Below are positions 8,984 to 17,388 of a stretch of 64,000 nucleotides of DNA, in pieces. A program made the position numbers and the translations under genes. Below the pieces are notes generated by a model. That model saw nothing but the letters and a program-made list of their open reading frames with translations, was not told the origin of the DNA and made no database searches. How positions within the stretch are numbered: position 1 is the first letter of the stretch; each line of letters starts with the position of its first letter. Origin of the DNA: Neobacillus niacini (GTDB lineage Bacteria; Bacillota; Bacilli; Bacillales; Cytobacillaceae). Location of the stretch: contig NZ_JAMBOB010000003.1 of the NCBI RefSeq assembly GCF_023715415.1, forward strand, positions 248,001-312,000. Direction: 5' to 3'.

Positions 8984-10519
8984 ATGCATGAATTAATACG
9001 GGATTTAGAATTCCGAAAAGGGAAAGCACTTCAAATGGGCGGCCAAGAAAAGATTGATAGACAGCATAGTATAGGAAGGTTAACTGCAAGAGAAAGAATT
9101 GATACATTAGTAGATTACGATAGTTTTTTTGAGCTTGGTATGTTAAACCATTCTGACATGCCTGGAAAAGAAGAAGGCAGTCCTGGTGATGGTATTATAG
9201 CAGGACTTGGCAAGGTCAATGGAAGACACATTGCCGTGTTAGCAATGGATAAGACCGTTTTTGCCGGGACAGAAGGAAATACGAGCTGGAGAAAATCCGA
9301 ACTCATTCATGAATATGCCCTCAAAAGAAAGTTGCCTATTTTCCATCTCGGTGAAGGCGGGGGACTGCGGATGCCTGACAATATGGGGTCTGCAGGCATT
9401 AGTAAAAAAATCATGCCGCAATATCTCTTAAACCATAATCGCCAAGTTCCATTTTTTACGAGTATTCTAGGTGAAAGCTATGGGTGGTCAACGTGGATGG
9501 CTGCTACCTCCGATTTAGTGGTACAAACGAAAGGCACATGTATGGCGGTTGCGGGGCCAAGGATGCTGGAAATTGCTACCGGTGAAAAAATTAGTTCCGA
9601 AGAATTGGGTGGATGGAAGATTCATGCTGAGCAAACTGGTCAAGTAGACTTGTTTGGAGAGAATGACGAGGATTCTATTTCAATAATGAAAAATGTTTTT
9701 GAATTTTTTCCTTCTAATCCCACAGAGGAGCCTCCAATCAAAAATACCCATGATGATCCTTACCGAATAGTTGAGGAAGTCTTGGATATCGTACCCATGA
9801 AACGTACCCGTGCTTATGATATGAAAAAGCTGATTAAGGTACTAGTAGATAATGGAAACTTTACTGAAATAAAACCCTTCTATGGGAGAGCGTTAATTAC
9901 TGGCTTTGCGCATCTAAATGGAAGAGTAGTTGGAATTATGGCGAATCAGCCGCTGCGAAATGCTGGGGCTTCGGGGCCGGATGAGGCAGATAAGGCCACT
10001 GAATTTATTTGTCTTTGTGATTCATGGAATATCCCAATGATTTTCCTCCATGATATACCTGGATTTTTTGTAGGAAGTCAGGCTGAAAAACAAAAAATGC
10101 CGACAAAAATTATGGTATGGAATCAAGCGCTGGCTAAATCAACAGTTCCAAAGATTTCTGTGGTCATTCGAAAAAGTATTGGAGCAGCTTATGGAAATAT
10201 GTGCGGCCCTCAAATGGGAGGGGACTTTGTGTTTGCTTGGCCAACAGCTGAGATTAACTTTACCGGTGCTGAGGTAGGAATTAATGTTGTTTATGGCCGA
10301 CGATTGATGGAGGCTGATGATCCAGTCAGCGAGAGAAAAGAACTATTAAAAGTTTGGGAAAATGATAGTTCACCATATCAAGCAGCTGGTAAGCATCTCG
10401 TTGATGATATTATTGATCCACGTGATACAAGAAAAGTACTTTCAAAAGCAATGGAATTTGCCTGCAGTAATGGATCTATTAGTCAAAGAATTCTTGCCAA
10501 TTGGCCAACAGGATTTTAA
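8984..10519 (+). CDS. acyl-CoA carboxylase carboxyltransferase subunit (second copy)
   Basis: A 511-residue carboxyltransferase paralogous to that at 3951. N-terminal crotonase-fold half starts with HSIGRLTARERIDTLVD; the C-terminal half contains FLHDIPGFFVG and GAAYGNMCGPQMGGDFVFAWP. The substrate-side glycine-rich loop reads GEGGGLRMPDNMG, different from the GTGGGGSVK of the first copy, so substrates or roles probably differ. ATG 8984 follows AAGGAG. The biotin carboxylase lies 44 bases downstream and is the likely enzymatic partner. Confidence 0.87.
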   Translation: MHELIRDLEFRKGKALQMGGQEKIDRQHSIGRLTARERIDTLVDYDSFFELGMLNHSDMPGKEEGSPGDGIIAGLGKVNGRHIAVLAMDKTVFAGTEGNTSWRKSELIHEYALKRKLPIFHLGEGGGLRMPDNMGSAGISKKIMPQYLLNHNRQVPFFTSILGESYGWSTWMAATSDLVVQTKGTCMAVAGPRMLEIATGEKISSEELGGWKIHAEQTGQVDLFGENDEDSISIMKNVFEFFPSNPTEEPPIKNTHDDPYRIVEEVLDIVPMKRTRAYDMKKLIKVLVDNGNFTEIKPFYGRALITGFAHLNGRVVGIMANQPLRNAGASGPDEADKATEFICLCDSWNIPMIFLHDIPGFFVGSQAEKQKMPTKIMVWNQALAKSTVPKISVVIRKSIGAAYGNMCGPQMGGDFVFAWPTAEINFTGAEVGINVVYGRRLMEADDPVSERKELLKVWENDSSPYQAAGKHLVDDIIDPRDTRKVLSKAMEFACSNGSISQRILANWPTGF

Positions 10520-10562
10520 TTTTAGACTCATAATCAAATTCAATTATGGAGGAAAATACACC

Positions 10563-11921
10563 ATGTTCAAAAAAATACTAGTGTCTAACCGTGGGGAGAT
10601 TGCAGCTAGAGTGATAAGAACATGTAAAAAACTAGGAATCCAAACGGTTGCCGTCTTTTCTGAGGCAGATAAGGATGCGCCATTTGTAAAACTAGCAGAT
10701 GAAGCCTATTTATTAGGCGGATCCCGGGTAAATGAAAGTTATTTAAATGTAGATAAAATCATCGCAATTGCTAAAGAATCGAACGCTGAGGCGGTTCACC
10801 CCGGGTATGGTTTACTTTCCGAAAACGAACAATTTGCACGAAAATGTGAATTGGAAGGAATAAAATTTATCGGACCTTCACCGGATATCATTGCAAAAAT
10901 GGGGAGTAAAATAGAATCTAGAAAATTAATGGTGGATGCAGGGGTACCTGTTGTACCTGGTATATCTTATCCATTAAAGGATGCAGATCAAGCCATAGAA
11001 GTTGCCGGGGCTCTCGGTTATCCAGTTATGCTGAAGGCATCTGCAGGCGGTGGTGGAATAGGCATGCAGATTGTCCGTAATGATAAGGAGCTATCAAAGG
11101 CATTTGCAGGCAACCAAAAGCGAGCCGTTGATTTCTTTGGAGATGGTGCAATGTTTATGGAGAAGTTTATTGAAAATCCACGACACATTGAAATCCAAGT
11201 ACTAGCAGATGAACATGGAAATACAGTCTACCTCTGGGAACGTGAATGCTCTATTCAAAGGCGCCATCAAAAGGTAGTGGAAGAAGCACCTTCTGCATTT
11301 TTAGATGAGGAAACACGAAAAAAAATGGGTGAAACGGCTGTTAATGCTGCAAAATCACTTGGGTATACAAATGCAGGGACAATTGAGTTTTTGGTAGATG
11401 GCGAAAAGAACTTCTATTTTCTAGAAATGAATACAAGGTTACAGGTGGAACATCCTGTAACCGAAGAAATTACTGGCCTTGACCTCGTTCATGAACAATT
11501 AAAGATAGCAATTGGACAGGTGTTATCTTTTAAACAGGACGATGTTGAACGTAACGGTCATGCGATTGAGGTTCGGATTTACGCAGAGGATCCAAAGACA
11601 TTTTTCCCTTCGCCAGGACCGATAAAAACACTCACTATTCCAAAAGGAGAAGGAATACGTCATGAATTAGGTGTTGAAACAGGAAGCGTAGTAACACCAT
11701 TTTATGATCCCATGATTGCAAAATTGATTATTCATTCGGAGACACGTGAAGAGGCAATCCACGATTTGATAAATGCACTAAAATCTTATACCGTTGAAGG
11801 GATAAAAACAAACATCCCAATGCTGATTCAGGTATTAGAACATGAGGAATTTAAAAATGGGAATACGACTACAAAATTTGTTGAGAACTATATACAGTCG
11901 AAGAAAGTAAAAAACCTCTAG
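10563..11921 (+). CDS. biotin carboxylase subunit of acyl-CoA carboxylase
   Basis: ATP-grasp biotin carboxylase that charges biotin with bicarbonate. The 452 residues show the start MFKKILVSNRGEIA, the ATP-binding glycine loop KASAGGGGIGM, the ERECSIQRRHQK segment and EMNTRLQVEHPVTE. The protein ends after the biotin-carboxylase C-domain, so it lacks the C-terminal biotin carrier domain of PccA/MccA-type alpha chains. No separate carrier with an AMKM-type motif was found in the cluster. A carrier from elsewhere (for example AccB) must serve. ATG 10563 with GGAGG upstream is preferred to an in-frame start 67 codons earlier within the previous gene. Confidence 0.92.
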   Translation: MFKKILVSNRGEIAARVIRTCKKLGIQTVAVFSEADKDAPFVKLADEAYLLGGSRVNESYLNVDKIIAIAKESNAEAVHPGYGLLSENEQFARKCELEGIKFIGPSPDIIAKMGSKIESRKLMVDAGVPVVPGISYPLKDADQAIEVAGALGYPVMLKASAGGGGIGMQIVRNDKELSKAFAGNQKRAVDFFGDGAMFMEKFIENPRHIEIQVLADEHGNTVYLWERECSIQRRHQKVVEEAPSAFLDEETRKKMGETAVNAAKSLGYTNAGTIEFLVDGEKNFYFLEMNTRLQVEHPVTEEITGLDLVHEQLKIAIGQVLSFKQDDVERNGHAIEVRIYAEDPKTFFPSPGPIKTLTIPKGEGIRHELGVETGSVVTPFYDPMIAKLIIHSETREEAIHDLINALKSYTVEGIKTNIPMLIQVLEHEEFKNGNTTTKFVENYIQSKKVKNL

Positions 11922-11968
11922 CAACATGGTTTTGACCCATATTGAAGTAAAAGGATGTGCAGGAAATA

Positions 11969-12937
11969 ATGAAAACGAGATTTACTGAACTTATAGGCAT
12001 TGAATATCCAATCATGTGCGGCGGTATGTTTCAGGTAGGGAGAGCAGAACTATGTGCAGCAGTTTCTGAAGCAGGAGGACTAGGTACCATTACCTCAGCA
12101 ACACAGGGTACGGCTGAAAATCTTAGAAAAGAAATACGAAAAGTAAAGGAATTGACCAACAAACCATTTGCTGTCAATTTAAGTTTGTTTCCTAGTGCAA
12201 GGCCAATACCAAATGATGACTACATCGAGGTACTAATTGATGAAGGTGTAAAGGTTGTGGAGACGAGCGGGCAGAGTCCGGAGACAGTGATGAAATCGTT
12301 AAAAGATGGCGGCTGCATTGTGATTCATAAAGTTCCAGGAGTTAAGTATGCGAAAAAGGCTGAAAGCGTTGGTGTAGATGCTGTCAGCGTGGTTGGATTT
12401 GAAACAGGCGGTCATCCTGGAATGGAGGACATTGGGAGTCTTCTGTTAACAAAATTAGTTTCTCAGAATGTCAAAATTCCTGTTCTAGGCGGTGGCGGCT
12501 TTGGAGATGGTCATGGTTTAGTTGCAGCTATAGCATTAGGGGCAGAAGGTATTGTTATGGGGACACGATTTATGGCAGTAAAAGAATCAATTGTCCATGA
12601 TAATGTTAAACAGTGGATGGTCAATGCAGATGAATACCAGTCCGTCATTGTCCAAAAAAGTATCAGTTCCCCAAACCGTGTTGCTTTAAATGAAGTCAGT
12701 AAGCAAGTATTAGCAATGGAGGAGCAAGGGGCAAGTTTTGAAGAATTACTGCCGCTTATCACTGGTTCCCGCACCAATCAGGTTTACTTTGAAGGTGATG
12801 TCAACGGAGGAATATGGTCCTGTGGTCAGGTTGTGGGACTTATTGAAGATATTCCTAGCACCAAAGAATTAATGATGAGAATGATAAAAGAAGCCCAACA
12901 GTCCTGTCAATTTGTTAACAACGCCTTTGCTGATTAA
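11969..12937 (+). CDS. nitronate monooxygenase / 2-nitropropane dioxygenase-family flavoenzyme
   Basis: FMN-dependent TIM-barrel protein of about 322 residues. N-terminus TRFTELIGIEYPIMCGGM, the phosphate-binding GGGGFGDG region and ALGAEGIVMGTRFMA are typical of the NMO/FabK group. Members oxidise nitronates, but many in acyl-CoA clusters are probably enoyl-CoA reductases or unknown flavoenzymes. As no acyl-CoA dehydrogenase is present in the island, a redox step on an acyl-CoA is attractive (inference). ATG 11969 fits the family start; GTG 11957 is an alternative. Confidence 0.82.
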   Translation: MKTRFTELIGIEYPIMCGGMFQVGRAELCAAVSEAGGLGTITSATQGTAENLRKEIRKVKELTNKPFAVNLSLFPSARPIPNDDYIEVLIDEGVKVVETSGQSPETVMKSLKDGGCIVIHKVPGVKYAKKAESVGVDAVSVVGFETGGHPGMEDIGSLLLTKLVSQNVKIPVLGGGGFGDGHGLVAAIALGAEGIVMGTRFMAVKESIVHDNVKQWMVNADEYQSVIVQKSISSPNRVALNEVSKQVLAMEEQGASFEELLPLITGSRTNQVYFEGDVNGGIWSCGQVVGLIEDIPSTKELMMRMIKEAQQSCQFVNNAFAD

Positions 12938-12975
12938 ATATTCTATTAATCATTCTATTTTCAGGGGGTTCATAC

Positions 12976-14427
12976 ATGATTACCAATCACCCTCAAGATG
13001 TCAAAGAAATTCAAGATATACTTGATAAAACAAAACAGTTGAATTTTGAATTAGAAAAAACAATACAGGCCTGCCAAGAAGGTATCTATATTTGTGATGA
13101 AAATACCGTTGCATTAAGAGTAAACAAGGCCTATGAACGTATATCAGGTATGTCAGAAAAAGAAATGATTGGGAAAACAAGTGCCCAAATAAAGAAACAA
13201 GGTATTGTAACGGAGTCCGTTGCGATTAAGGTATTGGAAGAAGGAAGAATTGTGTCCATGTTCCAAACCTTTAGCAGCGGCAAAGAAGTTTTAGCGACCG
13301 GTACACCTGTATACGATGACGATGGTAGATTGTTTAGAATTGTTGTCACAGCACGGGATGTGACCGAATTAAAAGAAATGGAAGAAAAGCTGAAAGAAGA
13401 AGAAGCGAAGATTGAACGCTACTTAATCGAATTAAACCAATATAAGAATAACGCAACAAATAACAGTGAAATTATCGCTCGTAGTTCTAACATGCAATTG
13501 TTAATAGAAACGATTACGAGAGTGGCTCCAGTTGATTCTCCCGTACTGCTGTTAGGTGAATCTGGAACAGGGAAAGAAGTAATGGCAAAGTTAATTCATG
13601 ATTCGAGTTCGCGTTCCAAACATTCTTTTATCAAAATAAATTGTGCTGCAATTCCAAGTCATTTATTAGAATCAGAATTGTTCGGGTATGTGAAAGGAGC
13701 CTTTACAGGCGCAGATAATAAAGGAAAAGTAGGGTTATTTGAACTCGCTGACAATGGGACATTATTTCTTGATGAAATAGGAGAATTACCACTCGCATTG
13801 CAGGTAAAACTTCTCAGAGTTCTCCAGGATTTTGTAGTACAAAGATTGGGCAGCACCATTACTCGGAAGGTAAATGTCAGAATAATCTCTGCAACAAATC
13901 GGAATCTAGAAGAGATGATTCGAAATGGCGAATTCCGTGAAGACTTGTTTTATCGTATTAATGTAATTCCCCTTTCAATTTCTGCATTAAGGGATCGAAA
14001 AGAGGATATTCCTCCACTTATATATCAGAAGTTAAAAGAATTATCGGTAAAATATAATATCCAGCGTACAATGTCTAGTGAAGCCCTTGAATATTTGGAG
14101 CAATATTCATGGCCAGGAAATATAAGAGAATTGCAAAATGTAATTGAACGTCTTTTTGTCATATCAAACCATCCAATAATTGAAGTAAAACATTTACCTA
14201 CTTACATTCTGCGCGAAATTCATAATAATGATGATACTACTATCAACTCAAATAAAAAACAATCATTAAAAGATCGAGTGATAGCACTTGAAAAACAGAT
14301 TATTATCGAAACCTTAAAAAATAGTAATAGTATGAGAGATGCAGCGAAAGAATTAAAAATTGATGCCTCCACGTTAACTAGGAAGTGTCAAAAATACGGA
14401 ATTTCTATTCATATAGGTGTATTATAG
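12976..14427 (+). CDS. PAS-domain sigma54-dependent transcriptional activator
   Basis: Bacterial enhancer-binding protein of 483 residues. A PAS sensor domain (about 25-130) is followed by a short coiled coil and the AAA+ domain with Walker A GESGTGKE and the sigma54-contact loop GAFTGA, and then a Fis-type helix-turn-helix near residues 450-475 (MRDAAKELKIDASTLTRKC). It lies within the catabolic island in the same direction, so it most likely senses an island metabolite through the PAS domain and activates a SigL-dependent promoter. No clear TGGCAC-N5-TTGC promoter was found in the island's intergenic gaps, so its target may be upstream of the window. Confidence 0.92.
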   Translation: MITNHPQDVKEIQDILDKTKQLNFELEKTIQACQEGIYICDENTVALRVNKAYERISGMSEKEMIGKTSAQIKKQGIVTESVAIKVLEEGRIVSMFQTFSSGKEVLATGTPVYDDDGRLFRIVVTARDVTELKEMEEKLKEEEAKIERYLIELNQYKNNATNNSEIIARSSNMQLLIETITRVAPVDSPVLLLGESGTGKEVMAKLIHDSSSRSKHSFIKINCAAIPSHLLESELFGYVKGAFTGADNKGKVGLFELADNGTLFLDEIGELPLALQVKLLRVLQDFVVQRLGSTITRKVNVRIISATNRNLEEMIRNGEFREDLFYRINVIPLSISALRDRKEDIPPLIYQKLKELSVKYNIQRTMSSEALEYLEQYSWPGNIRELQNVIERLFVISNHPIIEVKHLPTYILREIHNNDDTTINSNKKQSLKDRVIALEKQIIIETLKNSNSMRDAAKELKIDASTLTRKCQKYGISIHIGVL

Positions 14428-14473
14428 CGAGATTTACAGATTTTGAGTTTAATAAATAAAGGAGTGTAGGAAA

Positions 14474-15235
14474 ATGTCAAGATTTGATGGAAGAGTAGCG
14501 ATTATAACAGGCGGCAGCCGCGGAATCGGATATGAAGTGGCTTCAAAATTTGCAGAAGAAGGTGCAAAGGTTGCCATCTTTGATATTAATGAAAGTGAAT
14601 TAGCAAAGGCAGCTAATACTTTAACGGAAAAAGGCTATGATGTTACTCCATTTGTTGCAAATGTTACTAAGGTAGAAGAGGTAGAGGGTGCAGTAGATGC
14701 AGTCAAACAACAATATGGCAGAGTGGATATTCTTATTAATAATGCTGGAGTAACCCGTGACAATCTTTTATTTAAAATGACTGATAATGACTGGAATACG
14801 GTAATTGATGTGCATTTAAAAGGGGCATTTTACTGCGCTAGAGCCGTCCAAAAATATATGGTTGAAAACAAGTATGGACGGATTGTAAATCTTTCTTCTA
14901 TTGCTGCATTGGGAAATAGAGGACAAACGAATTATTCAACTGCAAAGGCTGGTCTTCAAGGCTTCACAAAAACACTAGCGATTGAACTAGGGAAATTCGG
15001 TATTACAGCGAATGCCATTGCACCAGGTTTTATCGAAACAGAAATGACGAAAGCAACTGCGGAGCGCCTAGGAATTCCTTTTGATGAGTTCATAAATGCA
15101 AGCGCTGCTGAGATCCCGGTGAGACGTGTTGGTCAGCCATCTGACATCGCCCATACGGCTGCGTTTTTATGTGACGAAGCATCTTCCTTTGTAAGTGGTC
15201 AGGTAATTTATGTTGCAGGAGGGCCGACGAATTAA
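14474..15235 (+). CDS. short-chain dehydrogenase/reductase (FabG-like 3-oxoacyl reductase)
   Basis: NAD(P)-dependent classical SDR of 253 residues. The cofactor motif TGGSRGIG is at residues 12-19, NNAG near 90, the catalytic Ser in NLSS near 140 and YSTAK near 155-159. In this setting a 3-hydroxyacyl-CoA dehydrogenase role between the hydratases downstream and the thiolase-fold lyase is likely. Start ATG 14474 follows AAAGGAG. It begins the second half of the island, after the regulator. Confidence 0.9.
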   Translation: MSRFDGRVAIITGGSRGIGYEVASKFAEEGAKVAIFDINESELAKAANTLTEKGYDVTPFVANVTKVEEVEGAVDAVKQQYGRVDILINNAGVTRDNLLFKMTDNDWNTVIDVHLKGAFYCARAVQKYMVENKYGRIVNLSSIAALGNRGQTNYSTAKAGLQGFTKTLAIELGKFGITANAIAPGFIETEMTKATAERLGIPFDEFINASAAEIPVRRVGQPSDIAHTAAFLCDEASSFVSGQVIYVAGGPTN

Positions 15236-15270
15236 ACCACTAACTAAACTTGATGAGAGGAGATAACTTT

Positions 15271-15720
15271 GTGTATAAACATATGATTGGTAAGTCTTCA
15301 AATAAAGTGTTAAACACGATTGAACGGGGTGCCGTTAAAAAGTTTGCTGAATCGATTGGAGATTTACACCCAATTTATTCAGATCGTGATTATGCGAAAA
15401 ATTCCAGATACAAAAATAATATAGCTCCACCAACCTTTCCAAGAGTCCTGGATTTTGGAGTAATAGAGGGGCTCATTTTGCCAAAATCGGGACTTATCCA
15501 TGGTGAGCAGCGCTATCACTATGAGCGCCCTCTTCTAGTGGGTGAAGATATCTATTGTTATGCTAAAGTAGTAGATTCCTTTGAAAAAGCTGGAGCAAAT
15601 GGAACCATGTATTTCCTTGCAATCGATAATAATGGAGAAGACCTTCAAGGAAATATCATTTTTACCTCCACCATTGTTATGATTATAACAGAAGAAGTTA
15701 GAAAGGGGATGGGAATATGA
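15271..15720 (+). CDS. hot-dog dehydratase-like protein (MaoC N-terminal type)
   Basis: The 149-residue product resembles the FAS1/HTD2-like N-terminal hot-dog half of two-part MaoC enoyl hydratases. It has AVKKFAESIGDLHPIY and APPTFPRVLDFG but lacks the catalytic D-x4-H motif. It overlaps the next gene by four bases (ATGA), consistent with a heterodimer in which the partner supplies the catalytic residues. Start GTG 15271 is chosen because AGAGGAG lies 8 bases before it; the ATG at 15250 lies just upstream of and partly against that site. Confidence 0.82.
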   Translation: MYKHMIGKSSNKVLNTIERGAVKKFAESIGDLHPIYSDRDYAKNSRYKNNIAPPTFPRVLDFGVIEGLILPKSGLIHGEQRYHYERPLLVGEDIYCYAKVVDSFEKAGANGTMYFLAIDNNGEDLQGNIIFTSTIVMIITEEVRKGMGI

Positions 15721-16118
15721 AAACCCTTAGTGAATTGCAAATTGCAGCCTCACTAGACCCGATTCAGCTCGAACCTGTTTCCCGGCTTGATTTAATTAAG
15801 TATGCCGGTGCCTCAGGAGACTACAACCCCATACATACGATTGATGAAGCAGCTAGTGAGGCTGGGCTATCGGGTATTATAGCCCACGGCATGTGGACGA
15901 TGGGGAATTTATCGAAGTTATTTTCACCTTTTCTTGAAGAAGGGTTCGTACAAGACTATACGATACGCTTTGCAAGAATGGTTTATTTAAATGATGTAAT
16001 AACCCTGAAAGCTAATCTTGTTGAGAAAGCAGGAGAGGTTTTCACCTTTAAAGTTGCTGCTGAAAACCAAGATGGCAAAGTTGTTATAAGCGGAGTAATT
16101 AAATTTAAACTTTATTAA
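15717..16118 (+). CDS. MaoC-type enoyl-CoA hydratase subunit
   Basis: Hot-dog fold R-specific hydratase of 133 residues. The hydratase-2 motif YAGASGDYNPIHTIDEAA and the following GIIAHGMWTMG are intact, giving the catalytic Asp and His. It overlaps the previous gene by four bases, so the two are translationally coupled and likely form a heterodimer that hydrates an enoyl-CoA. It is preceded by a GGGGATGGGAA ribosome site inside the upstream gene. Confidence 0.88.
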   Translation: MKTLSELQIAASLDPIQLEPVSRLDLIKYAGASGDYNPIHTIDEAASEAGLSGIIAHGMWTMGNLSKLFSPFLEEGFVQDYTIRFARMVYLNDVITLKANLVEKAGEVFTFKVAAENQDGKVVISGVIKFKLY

Positions 16119-16169
16119 TAGTTTCATCTAATGAAGCTAATTGACGAAAGTTTTAGGGTGGTGATCCAA

Positions 16170-16583
16170 GTGTATAGAACGGTAATAGTTCCAAGAGTTT
16201 CGGAAACAGATGGTGTAGGCCACATCAATAATACAACCGTACCCATTTGGCTTGAAGCTGGAAGAAATGATTTTTTTAAATTGTTTACGCCAGATAGCTC
16301 CTTTAAAAATTGGAAGATTCTTATCATTAAAATGAATATTGATTATGTGGATCAAATTTATTTTGGCAAAGATGTGGAAGTCCGTACATGGATAAAAAGA
16401 ATTGGAAATTCAAGCGTAGAGTTATATGAAGAGATTCATCAAGAAAATCGATTATGTGCCAAAGGGACGGCGATCTATGTAAATTATAATTTTCAATCTA
16501 AGAAATCGGAACCAATTACTGAAGAAATTAGACAACAGTTAAATAAACATCTTTATGAAGTGCAAGAAATACATGAATATTAA
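16170..16583 (+). CDS. acyl-CoA thioesterase (4-hydroxybenzoyl-CoA thioesterase family)
   Basis: Hot-dog thioesterase of about 137 residues. The N-terminal region RVSETDGVGHINNTTVPIWLEAGRN carries the conserved Asp (ETDGVGHINN) used in this family. It releases CoA from an acyl-CoA, possibly relieving CoA trapping or finishing the pathway. GTG 16170 is preferred because AGGGTGGTGAT lies just upstream; an ATG at 16131 without a good site would add 13 residues. It is the last gene of the island, followed by a strong terminator. Confidence 0.82.
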   Translation: MYRTVIVPRVSETDGVGHINNTTVPIWLEAGRNDFFKLFTPDSSFKNWKILIIKMNIDYVDQIYFGKDVEVRTWIKRIGNSSVELYEEIHQENRLCAKGTAIYVNYNFQSKKSEPITEEIRQQLNKHLYEVQEIHEY

Positions 16584-16593
16584 TGGTTCTAAA

Positions 16594-16632
16594 AAGGTGT
16601 ACTCATCATTTGAGGTACACCTTCCCTTTTTT
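16594..16632 (+). terminator. intrinsic terminator at the end of the catabolic island
   Basis: AAGGTGTAC (16594-16602) pairs with GTACACCTT (16615-16623), followed by CCCTTTTTT. It marks the 3' end of the roughly 16-kb co-directional set. Confidence 0.85.
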
Positions 16633-16651
16633 CACTTCACTTCAAAAATCC

Positions 16652-17200
16652 CTACAAGATATTATTCAACTCATTATCTGAATACACAGCGATTAATACA
16701 ACCGCTTTACCATCCCCAATATTTTTCACCGTATGTGGAACACTTGCATTCCAGCTGAAGGAGTCACCTTCTTCTAAGATAACAGAATCTTCCCCCTGCT
16801 CTGCTAAAACTTTTCCTTCTAGCACTAAATGACATTCTTCCCCTTCATGCGCATGTGCGTCCCCTATAGAAGCTCCTGGTGGAAACTCCACACTTCTTAA
16901 ACTTAAACCTCCCATTGAGGAAATGGTTTCAATTTTCAGCTGATTAAACGTAGTCATAGTCCTTGCGTCTTTCCTGACTACGCGTAAATGTTGTTTTTTT
17001 TCTAATAATAAGTAAGGTAAAGGTACTTCTAAATAGCTAGCAATGGTTTGCAGTGTACTGATTGATGGAGAGGTGTTATTGTTTTCTACATTACTGATAA
17101 ACCCTTTTGAAAGGCCAGTTCCTTCACACATTTGAGCGATTGTGATTTTTTTTCGATTTCTAATTGCACGAATTTTTGCGCCGATATCCAGTTTGATCAC
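16652..17200 (-). CDS. XRE-family regulator with C-terminal cupin sensor
   Basis: A helix-turn-helix (KIRAIRNRKKITIAQMCEGTGLSKGFISNVEN) is followed by a cupin_2 domain with PPGASIGDAHAHEGEECHLVLEGK metal-site residues. Such proteins control small metabolic operons, often those next to them. The start is uncertain. A -10 element TATATA at 17231-17236 puts the transcript start near 17224, so the ATG at 17227 would not be transcribed. GTG 17200 is used here; CTG at 17191, with an excellent AAGGGTGATC site before it, is a possible alternative. It is transcribed toward the island's end and divergently from the esterase operon at 17389. Confidence 0.85.
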   Translation of the reverse strand: MIKLDIGAKIRAIRNRKKITIAQMCEGTGLSKGFISNVENNNTSPSISTLQTIASYLEVPLPYLLLEKKQHLRVVRKDARTMTTFNQLKIETISSMGGLSLRSVEFPPGASIGDAHAHEGEECHLVLEGKVLAEQGEDSVILEEGDSFSWNASVPHTVKNIGDGKAVVLIAVYSDNELNNIL

Positions 17201-17230
17201 CCTTTGTAGTTTCCTAATATAGAACATATT

Positions 17231-17258
17231 TATATATTAGCAAAAATACCATTGACAA
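17231..17258 (-). promoter_or_regulatory. promoter of the XRE-cupin gene
   Basis: On the minus strand TTGTCA (17258-17253) is separated by 16 bases from TATATA (17236-17231). It matches a vegetative sigma-A promoter and decides against the most upstream start codon of the gene. Confidence 0.6.
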
Positions 17259-17290
17259 TCCATATGATTCGTTGTTATCCTATAAACAAC

Positions 17291-17314
17291 AAATGTTCAT
17301 ATGGAGAAACATTT
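17291..17314 (+). promoter_or_regulatory. inverted repeat upstream of the esterase-DoxX-dioxygenase operon
   Basis: AAATGTT (17291-17297) and AACATTT (17308-17314) form a 7-bp inverted repeat in the 160-base divergent region between the XRE-cupin gene and the operon. It is a candidate operator for the XRE-cupin protein. It is not the known MhqR box. Confidence 0.35.
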
Positions 17315-17388
17315 ATTTTTTTGTGAATGTGTTTCTTAATATGAATCTTTATTAACTATGAAAATACAAGAAGAAAGGAATGATATAT

